From DASSTJ01 sp035707965 (GTDB lineage Bacteria; Actinomycetota; Actinomycetes; Actinomycetales; Angustibacteraceae): a stretch of DNA of 44,053 nucleotides. Below the pieces are notes generated by a model, which saw only the letters and a program-made list of their open reading frames with translations, did no database searches and was not told where the DNA came from. The DNA is taken from NCBI GenBank assembly GCA_035707965.1, contig DASSTJ010000052.1, forward strand, positions 1 through 44,053, read 5' to 3'. Both the position numbers and the translations under genes were made by a program. Shown piece after piece: positions 24,487 through 31,973 of this stretch (the stretch's first letter is position 1; each line of letters starts with the position of its first letter).

Positions 24487-25998
24487 GTGACCCACCTCGC
24501 GCCGACCGCCCTCGAGCCTGGCCGTCCGGGCTCTCCGCCAGCCACGGAGCCTGCGCCGCTGACGGTCGGCTTCGACCTCGACATGACGCTGGTCGACTCG
24601 CGGGCGGGCATCGTTGCCACCATGCAGGCGGCCCTCGCCGAGCTCGGGCAGCACATCAGCGAGGAGCAGGTCTGGCGAGGGATCGGTACGCCGCTCGAGC
24701 AGGCGCTCGCGCCGTTCCTGCCGGCCGACGACCTGCCCCGAGCAGTAGCCCGGTACCGCGAGCTCTACCCGACGACCGGGGTGCGTGGCATCACGGTGCT
24801 GCCCGGTGCCGCCGAGGCGCTCGCCGCGGTTCGCGCGCTGCACGGCCGCGTGGCCGTCGTCAGCACGAAGGTCGAGCCCGCCGTCCGGCTCGTGCTCGAC
24901 GCCGTCGGCCTTGAGGCGGACGTGGTGGCCGGCGGCCTGTTCGGCGGTGACAAGGGCCTCGCGCTGGCGGAGCACGGGGTCAGCGTCTACGTGGGCGACC
25001 ACGTCGGCGACGTGGCCGGGGCCCGGGCGGCGGGCGCGGCGTCCGTCGCCGTGACGACCGGCCCTCAGGACGGCGACACCCTGCGGGCGGCCGGGGCGGA
25101 CGTCGTCCTCACCTCGCTCACCGACCTGCCCGCCTGGCTCGACGAGCACGTGCTCGACCAGCGGCTCGCAGTCCTCGACCAGCAGCTGCGCGACCTGGGC
25201 TCCGTCGTCGTGGCGTTCTCCGGCGGTGCCGACTCGGCGATGCTGCTCGCCGCCGCGGTGCGCGCCCTCGGCCCCGAGAAGGTCGTGGCAGCTACCGCGG
25301 TCAGCCCGTCGCTGGCCGGCGGCGAGCTCGAGCAGGCGCGCGACTTCGCCCTGGGTCTCGGTGTGCGCCACGTGACGCCCCGCACCGACGAGATGTCACG
25401 TGAGGGCTACCAGGCCAACGCCGGGGACCGCTGCTTCTTCTGCAAGGCCGAGCTGCTCGACGTCGTCGGGCCGATGGCCGCCGAGCTGGGCTTCGCGGCG
25501 GTCGCCACCGGCACGAACGCGGACGACGTGCTGGCGGGCTTCCGTCCGGGCATCCGGGCCGCCGCCGAGCGGGGAGCGGTGACGCCCCTGAGGGACGCGG
25601 GCCTGACCAAGGCGCAGGTGCGCGCCGCGTCGCGCCGCTGGGGTCTCGTGACGTCCGACAAGCCGGCCGCCGCGTGCCTGTCCAGCCGCATCGCCTTCGG
25701 TGTTCGCATCACGCAGCGGGGTCTCGACCGGGTGGACCGGGCCGAGCACGCCGCCCGCGCCGCGCTCGCCGAGGCCGGTGTCGACGTCCGTGACCTGCGG
25801 GTCCGCGACCTCGGCGACGACCACGCCCGCCTGGAGATCGATCGGCCGGCGCTCGCCGAGGTCACCGACCGTGACCTCGGCGGCGGGCTGGTCGCGGCGA
25901 TCGAGGCCTGCGGCTTCACCTCCGCCGAGGTCGACCCGCGCGGGTTCCGCTCCGGGTCGATGAACGAGCTGCTCGCCACGCCCGAGCGCTACCGCTGA
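24487..25998 (+). CDS. larE: HAD-family phosphatase fused to LarE-type sulfur transferase
   Basis: 503 residues, two enzymes in one chain. Residues about 25-225 are a HAD hydrolase with FDLDMTLVDS (Asp30, Asp32), a Thr/Ser motif VVSTKVEP and an acidic motif VGDHVGDVAGARAAG. Residues about 235-500 are LarE, an N-type PP-loop ATP pyrophosphatase (FSGGADS, 244-250) that adds sulfur to the pyridinium cofactor precursor of the nickel-pincer nucleotide. Three cysteines are present: Cys316 and Cys319 (CFFC) and Cys397 (AACLSS). As I recall, this pattern marks LarE proteins that hold a [4Fe-4S] cluster, in contrast to the single sacrificial Cys of Lactobacillus. No larA, larB or larC is nearby. The phosphatase part may act on a phosphorylated intermediate (inference). 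Confidence 0.9.
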   Translation: MTHLAPTALEPGRPGSPPATEPAPLTVGFDLDMTLVDSRAGIVATMQAALAELGQHISEEQVWRGIGTPLEQALAPFLPADDLPRAVARYRELYPTTGVRGITVLPGAAEALAAVRALHGRVAVVSTKVEPAVRLVLDAVGLEADVVAGGLFGGDKGLALAEHGVSVYVGDHVGDVAGARAAGAASVAVTTGPQDGDTLRAAGADVVLTSLTDLPAWLDEHVLDQRLAVLDQQLRDLGSVVVAFSGGADSAMLLAAAVRALGPEKVVAATAVSPSLAGGELEQARDFALGLGVRHVTPRTDEMSREGYQANAGDRCFFCKAELLDVVGPMAAELGFAAVATGTNADDVLAGFRPGIRAAAERGAVTPLRDAGLTKAQVRAASRRWGLVTSDKPAAACLSSRIAFGVRITQRGLDRVDRAEHAARAALAEAGVDVRDLRVRDLGDDHARLEIDRPALAEVTDRDLGGGLVAAIEACGFTSAEVDPRGFRSGSMNELLATPERYR

Positions 25999-26016
25999 CC
26001 GGCCCCGCCCCGGCCC

Positions 26017-26076
26017 GTTGAGTGATGCGCTCTAGCGAGGCGCGCCCGCGTGTCGCGCGAAACTGCATCACTCAAC
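26017..26076. repeat. 60-bp element with perfect 12-bp terminal inverted repeats
   Basis: GTTGAGTGATGC (26017-26028) is matched exactly by its reverse complement GCATCACTCAAC (26065-26076). The 36-base core contains further self-complementary pieces (CTC TAGC GAG; GCGCG and CGCGC), so it could fold as a branched hairpin. It begins 19 bases after the larE stop. It may be a larE terminator, a repeated intergenic palindrome or a small mobile-type element; the arms are less GC-rich than the surroundings. Confidence 0.85.
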
Positions 26077-26122
26077 CTGGTGGTGGTCGGCGATGTGGTC
26101 GGTATGCGATGGACACCACGGA

Positions 26123-26228
26123 TACCCTGGTGGTGACACGGGCGCGTGGCTCCTGCGGGGGCACGCGCCTTCGTGCCGGTAGCGCCTCGGGTGCCACCGA
26201 CGGACGCAGGTAGAGGCGAGGGGTTCAC
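26123..26228 (+). promoter_or_regulatory. Promoter and structured 5' leader of the cold-shock gene
   Basis: A -10-like TACCCT (26123-26128) would start transcription near 26135 and leave a leader of about 94 bases. In it GGCGCGTG (26141-26148) pairs perfectly with CACGCGCC (26162-26169) around a 13-base loop, and GAGGCGAGGGG just before the GTG is the ribosome site. A GTG at 26133 opens a 26-codon frame that stops at 26213 and could act as a leader peptide. Structured leaders are common for cold-shock genes. Confidence 0.5.
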
Positions 26229-26612
26229 GTGCCGACTGGCAAGGTCAAGTGGTTCGACGCCGAGAAGGGCTTCGGCTTCATCGCCTCGGACGAGGGTGGT
26301 GACGTCTTCCTGCCCAGCTCGTCGCTGCCGTCCGGCGTCTCGACCGTCAAGGGCGGCACTCGGGTGGAGTTCGGTGTCGTCGAAGGCCGCCGCGGTGCCC
26401 AGGCGCTGAGCGTCTCGCTGCTCGACAAGCCGCCGTCGATGGCGGCGCGCAACCGCAAACCGGCCGACGACATGGCGATCATCGTCGAGGACCTCATCAA
26501 GCTGCTCGACGGCATCGGCAACAACCTGCGCCGTGGCCGCTACCCCGAGAAGTCCACGGGCGCCAAGGTGGCGGCTCTGATGCGGGCGGTCGCGAACGAC
26601 CTCGAGGGCTGA
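26229..26612 (+). CDS. Cold-shock domain protein with C-terminal extension
   Basis: 127 residues. Residues 1-66 form a cold-shock domain with MPTGKVKWFDAEKGFGFI (RNP1 KGFGFI) and the RNP2-like DVFLPSSSL, where most Csp proteins have VFVHFSAI. About 60 further residues (RNRKPADDMAIIVEDLIKLLDGIGNNLRRG...) are helical and specific to the actinobacterial CspB-like form. It binds single-stranded RNA or DNA, probably as an RNA chaperone. The GTG at 26229 follows a good GAGGGG site. In mycobacteria a csp gene lies in the same relative position next to an MFS/DUF3027 pair (from memory). Confidence 0.92.
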   Translation: MPTGKVKWFDAEKGFGFIASDEGGDVFLPSSSLPSGVSTVKGGTRVEFGVVEGRRGAQALSVSLLDKPPSMAARNRKPADDMAIIVEDLIKLLDGIGNNLRRGRYPEKSTGAKVAALMRAVANDLEG

Positions 26613-26641
26613 GCCGACCACGGGCTGAGCCGACCGCTCAG
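26606..26641. terminator. 16-bp tandem duplication over the csp stop, forming a shared terminator hairpin
   Basis: GGGCTGAGCCGACC occurs at 26606-26619, over the csp stop codon, and again at 26622-26635, a 16-base period. The second copy makes the hairpin CTGAGC-CGACC-GCTCAG (26625-26641), whose right arm covers the stop codon of the convergent MFS gene (26638-26640). It probably ends both transcripts. Confidence 0.7.
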
Positions 26642-28236
26642 GCGGGACGCCGTCCGCGCACCAGGGTGCGCACGGTCACGACGAGCATCACGGCAAGGCC
26701 GGCGGCGGCCACCCCGAGCCCCCACGCGCCGCTCAGCGGGATCACGATGCCGACGGCGCCACCCAGCACCCAGGCCAGCTGCAGCACGGTCTCGGACCGG
26801 GCGAACGCCGACGTGCGCACCTGCTCGGGCACCTCACGCTGCACGAGCGCGTCGAGCGCCAGCTTGCCGAGGGCGCTCGCGAGCCCGGCGCAGAGCCCGG
26901 TGACCAGCACGGGCACGAGCCCGTAGGCCAGGCCGCCGAACGCGGCGCCCGCCGCGGCGAGCACGACCATCGCGGTCACGACGGCCTCGGGGGTGAGGCG
27001 CCGGAGCAGAGCACCCAGGGACGTGCCGAGGGTGTTACCGGCGCCGGCCGCCCCGGCGACCATGCCGATCACGGCGATCGTGGGCAGCGAGGCGCTCAGG
27101 GGCTCCGTGCGCAGCGCGAAGGCCAGGAACAGCGTGAGGAACCCGGTGAAGGCCCGCAGCGACGCGACGGCGCGCAGCCCCAACACGACCCGCGGGCCGA
27201 TGCTCCAGCTCGCGCGCAGCCCGGGCTGGGGTCGGCTCTCGTCGTGCACCTGCGACGACAGCCGGGCGTCCACCTCGCCGGCCGAGGAGTCCACGCGCGG
27301 CGAGAGCGCGATGGCCAGCCCGGTGCCGACGGCGAAGACGACGAACGCCAGCCGCAAGGACCACTCCGGGCCGGTCAGCTTCATGATCCCGGCGCCGATC
27401 GGTGTGGCCACCGCGACGGCCACGATGCCGCCGAGCAGCACCCGGGAGTTGGCTGTGACGAGGCTGAGGCCGGACGGCAGCACCCGGGGCGTCGCGGCCG
27501 CCCGGGTCACCTGGTAGGCCTTGCTAGCGACGAGGTGGCCGAACGCCGCCGGGTAGAGGGCGAACGCCTCCTTGCCCCCGGCCACGGCGCCGGCCATCAC
27601 CCACGCCAGGAACGCCCGGCTCACGAGCGTGACGGCGAGGGCGTAGCGGCGGCCGTTGCGGAACCGGTCGAGCAGCGGTCCGATCACCGGGGCCATCACG
27701 GAGAACGGCAGCATCGTGACGAGCAGGTAGAGCGCCACCCGCCCGCGCGCCTCGCCGACCGGCACCGAGAAGAAGACCGTGTTGGCCAGCGACAGGAGCA
27801 CGAGGGCGTCGCCGGCGGCGGAGACGCCGTGCATCTCGATGACCTTGGCGAGGCCTGACTCGCCGGCGCCCTGGGCGGAGGTCGCCCGGCGCACCCGCCG
27901 GCCGATCCGTGACCCGGTCCGGCCGGCGGCGGAGCCTGCGGTGCTCGCCGCGCTGCCCACGCGGGCGGCCGTCTGAGCGACGCCGCGAGCGCGGGGGCGC
28001 TTACGGCCGGGCGCCCTCCCGCGCGGGTACGGGAGCGTGTCGTCCGTCGCTGGCTGGTCGCCCGGCGCGCCGCTCGACACCCGGGGCTCGGGCTCGATCG
28101 ACCGCTCGCCGGGCGTCCCCTGGTGGGGACGCTGAGGGCGTGGGTCGCGGGGCACGGGTCCATCTTGCCCGGGGCCGGCGACGGCGTCCGGACGGCGGGG
28201 CGGTCGGAGCGGTGGATTCCGGCGGCGTGTTCGCAT
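26638..28236 (-). CDS. MFS-type membrane protein with long cytoplasmic N-terminus
   Basis: Up to 532 residues from the ATG at 28236. The first 130 residues are basic, Pro/Arg-rich and disordered (GRKRPRARG, GRIGRRVRRATSAQG), and are followed by about 12 hydrophobic segments beginning near MHGVSAAGDALVLLSLANTVFF. The segment APVIGPLLDRFRNGRRYAL is an MFS motif-A-like loop. It matches the conserved actinobacterial transmembrane protein beside DUF3027 genes (Rv0876c type, from memory); the substrate is unknown. Internal GTG starts, for example at 28155, are possible. The ATG has only a modest GGGA site. It is divergent from DUF3027 with a 29-base gap. Confidence 0.85.
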   Translation of the reverse strand: MRTRRRNPPLRPPRRPDAVAGPGQDGPVPRDPRPQRPHQGTPGERSIEPEPRVSSGAPGDQPATDDTLPYPRGRAPGRKRPRARGVAQTAARVGSAASTAGSAAGRTGSRIGRRVRRATSAQGAGESGLAKVIEMHGVSAAGDALVLLSLANTVFFSVPVGEARGRVALYLLVTMLPFSVMAPVIGPLLDRFRNGRRYALAVTLVSRAFLAWVMAGAVAGGKEAFALYPAAFGHLVASKAYQVTRAAATPRVLPSGLSLVTANSRVLLGGIVAVAVATPIGAGIMKLTGPEWSLRLAFVVFAVGTGLAIALSPRVDSSAGEVDARLSSQVHDESRPQPGLRASWSIGPRVVLGLRAVASLRAFTGFLTLFLAFALRTEPLSASLPTIAVIGMVAGAAGAGNTLGTSLGALLRRLTPEAVVTAMVVLAAAGAAFGGLAYGLVPVLVTGLCAGLASALGKLALDALVQREVPEQVRTSAFARSETVLQLAWVLGGAVGIVIPLSGAWGLGVAAAGLAVMLVVTVRTLVRGRRPA

Positions 28237-28253
28237 GACGGTCCCGCGTACGC

Positions 28254-28259
28254 GACAAT
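28254..28259 (+). promoter_or_regulatory. -10 element GACAAT of the DUF3027 gene, leaderless
   Basis: GACAAT lies six bases before the GTG at 28266. The same hexamer, with the same GTACG just upstream, precedes the methyltransferase gene at 37304. Confidence 0.55.
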
Positions 28260-28265
28260 GCCAGC

Positions 28266-29105
28266 GTGCCGCAGGACAACGAGGGTCAGACCATGCCCGA
28301 CGGTGGGGACGCCGACGAGGCCACCGTCGGGGTGCTCGACCGTCCCGTCCGCCGCGTGAAGGCCGATCCGGCCCTGGTGGCGGCGGTGGACGTCGCCCGC
28401 GACGCTGCGGTCGCGGAGGCCGGATCGTCGGGCGCGGTGGGTGACCACCTCGGCGTGTACGCCGAGGACGACCGCGTGGTGAGCCACGCCTTCTCCTGCC
28501 TGCTCGCCGGCTACCGCGGCTGGCGCTGGACGGTCACGCTGGCGCGGGCACCGCGCGCTCGGGTCGCGTCCGTCAGCGAGGTGACGCTCCTGCCGGGCGA
28601 CGGCGCCATCGTCGCGCCGAACTGGCTGCCCTGGGCCGACCGGCTCGCCCCCGGCGACCTGCAGCCCGGCGTGATCATCCCGCGCGTCGAGGACGACCCG
28701 CGCCTCGTGGCCGGGTTCGAGGCCACGGGCGACGAGGACGTCGACCAGGTCGCGCTCTGGGAGCTGGGGCTCGGCCGCCGTCGGGTGCTGTCCGCCGAGG
28801 GCCGCGAGCAGGCGGCGCAGCGCTGGTACGACGGCTCCCACGGGCCGTTCGACCCGCATGCCGAGCAGGCGGCTGCCCAGTGCCGCACCTGCGGCTTCTT
28901 CGTGCCGGCCGCCGGTGCGCTCCGTCAGCTGTTCGGCATCTGCGCCAACGAGTGGTCGCCCTCGGACGGTCAGGTGGTCAGCCTCGACCACGGCTGCGGT
29001 GCCCACAGCGAGCTGGACGTCGACCGCCGGCCAGAGCACGTCGATCCGCCGGTGCTCGACGAGCTGGGCTACGTCGAGGTGGACTCCGCGCCCCCGACGG
29101 ACTGA
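28266..29105 (+). CDS. DUF3027 domain protein
   Basis: 279 residues, function unknown. After about 30 variable residues comes the conserved core: VGDHLGVYAEDDRVVSHAFSCLLAGYRGWRWTVTLARAPR, EVTLLPGDGAIVAPNWLPWADRL, then a region with CRTCGFFVPAAGALRQLFGICANEWSPSDGQVVSLDHGCGAHSE. The Cys pair plus the later Cys and His residues could bind zinc (inference). The family is nearly restricted to actinobacteria and usually lies beside the MFS gene, as here (Rv0877 type, from memory). The GTG start has GACAAT six bases upstream. Confidence 0.93.
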   Translation: MPQDNEGQTMPDGGDADEATVGVLDRPVRRVKADPALVAAVDVARDAAVAEAGSSGAVGDHLGVYAEDDRVVSHAFSCLLAGYRGWRWTVTLARAPRARVASVSEVTLLPGDGAIVAPNWLPWADRLAPGDLQPGVIIPRVEDDPRLVAGFEATGDEDVDQVALWELGLGRRRVLSAEGREQAAQRWYDGSHGPFDPHAEQAAAQCRTCGFFVPAAGALRQLFGICANEWSPSDGQVVSLDHGCGAHSELDVDRRPEHVDPPVLDELGYVEVDSAPPTD

Positions 29106-29165
29106 CCCTGCAGCGCTAGCCGCGATCGGGAGGCCCGTGTCTCGTTCGGCGCAGTTGCCGGGCGG

Positions 29166-29429
29166 TTGTGGACGTGGGGTGGTGTGCTGCCTGAGGGTGA
29201 CGAGCAGTTCGGCGCGGTGTACCAAGCAGCGGGTAAGGGGGTGCGGGTGGCCAAAGTGGGCAGGCACGTGCGTTACGGACGTGTCGGGAGGGCGTGGAAT
29301 CGACTGCGCTACGGCGTCCGGTCTGATCATCGGCTTCGCGGGCCGCACTGGAGCTACTACGAGGCGCAGACCGGGGCGGGTGCGGCATTCCTGGGATTCT
29401 CGAGCGGGCCGTGGAGGCGGCGGCGATGA
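29166..29429 (+). CDS. Small basic hypothetical protein, coupled to the next gene
   Basis: 87 residues from a TTG at 29166. GTG starts at 29184 and 29247 are possible; the last has AAGGGG six bases upstream and would leave about 60 residues. The sequence is basic and aromatic (VRYGRVGRAWNRLRYGVRSDHRL, HWSYYEAQTGAGAAFLGF), with no family recognised. Support for a gene is its stop, which overlaps the next start as ATGA. Against it are the unclear start and the short length. The region has visibly lower GC than its neighbours, which suggests later acquisition. Bases 29106-29165 before it show nothing clear. Confidence 0.4.
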   Translation: MWTWGGVLPEGDEQFGAVYQAAGKGVRVAKVGRHVRYGRVGRAWNRLRYGVRSDHRLRGPHWSYYEAQTGAGAAFLGFSSGPWRRRR

Positions 29430-30007
29430 AGGTCGGGCGCAACTGGCTCAACTGGGCGTCGGGCTGGTTCCTCGGCGTCGGGATCCTGCTCATGTTCGTG
29501 ATCGTGGTCGATCCACTCTATGTGCAAAGACGTCCGGATTCTGACTTGCGCTTCGGCGCGTTCTCCGTTGCATCCGTCGTCATCGCGTTCGCATTCACGA
29601 TGGTTTCGATGAGGCTGTTTTCTCTGCCGTCGGTGTTCATGGTCGACGGCGTGCTGCACATCAAGAACCCGCTGCGCGAGTGGACCGTCCCGGTCCACCT
29701 GATCGAGGGCACCGACGACAACCTGACCTATGTGCGGGTCCACGCGGGGGGCCGCAAGATCATCTGCGCGGGGCTGGAGAAGACCAACGCGGGCATCTTC
29801 ACCGGCAGCAGCCTGCTGGAGGACCGCCTCGCCGAGGTGGTCGGCTCGGGGACCCCTGCACCGTCGACGCGGCAGCCGCCGGAACGGGAAGCGCAGTGTG
29901 CTGACCAGGTCACCTGGCGGTGGGTGGGCCCACAACGCTCCGAGGTCATCCTGTCAGCCATCTGGGCCGCCTACCTCGTCGTCGGCGCGTTCCGGCACTA
30001 CTACTGA
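29426..30007 (+). CDS. Two-span membrane protein with PH-like domain
   Basis: 193 residues from the ATG at 29426, which has GGAGG eight bases upstream. Two hydrophobic segments near the N-terminus (LNWASGWFLGVGILLMFVIVV and FSVASVVIAFAFTMVSM) are followed by a beta-rich part (FMVDGVLHIKNPLREWTVPVHLIEGTDDNLTYVRVHAGGRKIICAGLE) that reads like a bacterial PH domain. A C-terminal hydrophobic end (VILSAIWAAYLVVGAFRHYY) follows. The function is unknown. The middle uses AT-rich codons rare elsewhere in the window (for example near 29515-29635), a sign of horizontal transfer. It is coupled to the small upstream frame and convergent with the DUF2530 gene. Confidence 0.8.
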   Translation: MKVGRNWLNWASGWFLGVGILLMFVIVVDPLYVQRRPDSDLRFGAFSVASVVIAFAFTMVSMRLFSLPSVFMVDGVLHIKNPLREWTVPVHLIEGTDDNLTYVRVHAGGRKIICAGLEKTNAGIFTGSSLLEDRLAEVVGSGTPAPSTRQPPEREAQCADQVTWRWVGPQRSEVILSAIWAAYLVVGAFRHYY

Positions 30008-30009
30008 CG

Positions 30010-30046
30010 CGCCGCCGATGAGCCCCACCTCGGCTCAGCGGCGGCG
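30010..30046. terminator. Shared hairpin between convergent genes
   Basis: CGCCGCC-ga-TGAGCC (30010-30024) pairs with GGCTCA-gc-GGCGGCG (30032-30046), interrupted by one symmetric 2-base internal loop. The right arm contains the stop codon of the DUF2530 gene (30035-30037), and the left arm begins three bases after the stop of the + strand gene. Confidence 0.75.
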
Positions 30047-30286
30047 GGCGCTGGCGGCGTTGCCGCGCCCGCGCGCGATGTAGGCCAGGCCGATCAGCCC
30101 GAGCCCTAGCCCGCTGACGCAGGCCCAGGGCCACCAGTCGCGGTCGCCGGAGTGGAACGACGGCACGAGCAGCGTCACGACCAGGGCGACGGCGAACAGC
30201 GCCGTGCCGGCGATCACGATGCGCACCGTGTCGACGGCGAGGGGCTGCAGCGCGTCGGGTTCGCGGGGAGGGGCGCCGTTTGTCAC
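30035..30286 (-). CDS. DUF2530 small membrane protein
   Basis: 83 residues with two hydrophobic segments (VRIVIAGTALFAVALVVTLLVPSF and WWPWACVSGLGLGLIGLAYIARG) and the DUF2530 hallmark DWWPWACVSGLGLGLIGL. Function unknown; actinobacteria-specific. The open frame continues to 30547, but the GTG at 30286 starts the conserved part and has TACGCT six bases upstream, so it is probably leaderless. As I recall, a gene of this family (Rv0879c) lies between DUF3027 and MarR in M. tuberculosis, as here. Confidence 0.88.
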   Translation of the reverse strand: MTNGAPPREPDALQPLAVDTVRIVIAGTALFAVALVVTLLVPSFHSGDRDWWPWACVSGLGLGLIGLAYIARGRGNAASARRR

Positions 30287-30292
30287 TCGACC

Positions 30293-30298
30293 AGCGTA
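30293..30298 (-). promoter_or_regulatory. -10 element TACGCT of the DUF2530 gene, leaderless
   Basis: On the - strand TACGCT lies six bases before the GTG at 30286. The remaining 127 bases up to the permease start (30299-30425) must hold the permease promoter, but I see no clear -35/-10 pair there. Confidence 0.55.
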
Positions 30299-30425
30299 GG
30301 CGTGCTGTGGATCACTCCGTGGGCGCCCCTCCGGCGCGGGCGCAGCCTCTGGCAACATGTGCGCTGCCGTCCCCCACCATCCGCCGTCCCTCCGTGCCCG
30401 GAGGCGCCCGCGAGAGGCAGTGTGC

Positions 30426-31910
30426 ATGTCGACGAAGACCGCGCCCGCGCGTAGCGACACCAGCGTCCTCGAGCGCTGGTTCAAGATCGGTGAGAGGGGG
30501 TCGACCGTCGCCCGCGAGCTGCGCGGCGGTGTGGTCACCTTCTTCACGATGGCCTACATCGTGGTGCTGAACCCGCTCATCATCGGCACCGGCAAGGACA
30601 GCACTGGCGCATTCCTCGGCGGTGGCGACGGCCCGAACCTCGCCATGGTCGCTGCAGCCACCGCGCTGGTCGCCGGCGTCATGACGATCCTCATGGGCGC
30701 GTTCGCCAACTACCCGCTGGCGCTGGCGACCGGTCTCGGCCTCAACGCGTTCGTCGCCTTCGGCATCGCCACCCTGCCCGGCATGACATGGGCGGACGCC
30801 ATGGGGCTGGTCGTGCTCGAGGGGCTCATCATCCTGGTGCTGGTGCTCACCGGCTTCCGCAAGGCCGTCTTCCACGCGGTGCCGGCCCAGCTGAAGATCG
30901 CCATCAGCGTCGGCATCGGGCTGTTCATCACGATCATCGGCCTGGTCGACGCCGGCTTCGTGCGCAAGCCGGCCGGCCCCACGCCGGTCGAGCTGGGCAT
31001 CGGCGGCTTCCTGGCAGGCTGGCCGACGCTGGTGTTCGTCGTCGGCCTGCTGGCCATCATCGTCATGCTGGTCCGCGGCGTCCGAGGAGCGATGCTCTAC
31101 GGCATCGTCGGCGCGACCGTTCTCGCAATCGTCGTCGAGGCCGTCGGCAACATCGGGTCGCAGACCGACGCCACCGGCGCCGTGGTGAACCCCCACGGCT
31201 GGGGTCTCAACGTGCCGCAGCTGCCGAAGACGTGGGTCGACACCCCGGACTTCGGTCTCCTGGGGCACTTCAGCCTGCTGGGCTCCTTCCAGGCGATCGG
31301 CGTGGTCAGCGCGGTGCTGCTGATCTTCACGCTGCTGCTGGCCGACTTCTTCGACACGATGGGCACGATGGTCGCCATCGGGGCCGAGGGCGACATGCTC
31401 GACGAGGAGGGCATCCCGCCGAACTCCCAGCGGATCCTGGTCGTCGACTCGATCGCCGCCGCGGCGGGCGGCGCCGCCGGCATCTCGAGCAACACCTCGT
31501 ACATCGAGTCGGCGTCCGGTGTCGGTGAGGGCGCCCGCACCGGCCTGGCCTCCATCGTGACCGGCGTGCTGTTCCTGTTCGCCACGTTCCTGGCCCCGCT
31601 GGTCGCCGTCGTGCCCTACGAGGCGGCGACGCCCGCGCTCGTGGTCGTCGGGTTCCTGATGATGCAGCAGGTCAAGGGCATCGACTGGAACGACCTGGAG
31701 ATCGCGATCCCGGCGTTCCTCACGATCGTGCTCATGCCGTTCACGTACTCGATCACCGCCGGCATCGGTGCCGGCTTCGTCGCGTACGTGGTGATCAAGA
31801 TCGTGCGCGGCAAGGCGAGCTCGCTGCACCCGCTGATGTGGGTCACCGCCGCGCTGTTCGTCGTCTACTTCGCCATCGACCCGATCAAGTCGTCCCTCGG
31901 CGTCGGGTAG
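30426..31910 (+). CDS. NCS2-family purine permease (AzgA/PbuG-like)
   Basis: 494 residues, about 13 membrane segments. It imports adenine, guanine or hypoxanthine with protons, judged from the AzgA-like subgroup. Motifs seen are GGVVTFFTMAYIVVLNPLIIG, the substrate-helix regions NYPLALATGLGLNAFVAF and LLLADFFDTMGTMVAIGAEGDMLDEEG, and the loop AAAGGAAGISSNTSYIESASGVGEGARTGLAS, the family signature. Length is normal. The ATG at 30426 has GAGAGG upstream; longer frames reach 30357 without support. A 16-bp tandem duplication covers its stop codon. No purine-metabolism gene is adjacent. Confidence 0.94.
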   Translation: MSTKTAPARSDTSVLERWFKIGERGSTVARELRGGVVTFFTMAYIVVLNPLIIGTGKDSTGAFLGGGDGPNLAMVAAATALVAGVMTILMGAFANYPLALATGLGLNAFVAFGIATLPGMTWADAMGLVVLEGLIILVLVLTGFRKAVFHAVPAQLKIAISVGIGLFITIIGLVDAGFVRKPAGPTPVELGIGGFLAGWPTLVFVVGLLAIIVMLVRGVRGAMLYGIVGATVLAIVVEAVGNIGSQTDATGAVVNPHGWGLNVPQLPKTWVDTPDFGLLGHFSLLGSFQAIGVVSAVLLIFTLLLADFFDTMGTMVAIGAEGDMLDEEGIPPNSQRILVVDSIAAAAGGAAGISSNTSYIESASGVGEGARTGLASIVTGVLFLFATFLAPLVAVVPYEAATPALVVVGFLMMQQVKGIDWNDLEIAIPAFLTIVLMPFTYSITAGIGAGFVAYVVIKIVRGKASSLHPLMWVTAALFVVYFAIDPIKSSLGVG

Positions 31911-31930
31911 CCGAGGCGTCGGGTAGCCGA
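31899..31930. repeat. Perfect 16-bp tandem duplication across the permease stop codon
   Basis: GGCGTCGGGTAGCCGA occurs at 31899-31914 and again, with no mismatch, at 31915-31930. The first copy contains the TAG stop (31908-31910). The exact identity suggests a recent slippage event. No hairpin is formed by the copies themselves. Confidence 0.9.
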
Positions 31931-31973
31931 AAAGCACCTGGGCGGTGCCGGCGCCCCGTGGCAGGGTGCTGGC

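Noticed and set aside
23011..25371. 786-codon - strand frame over the MFS and larE genes
   Set aside because: Both real genes have complete motifs; this frame is Arg/Gly/Ala-rich shadow sequence.
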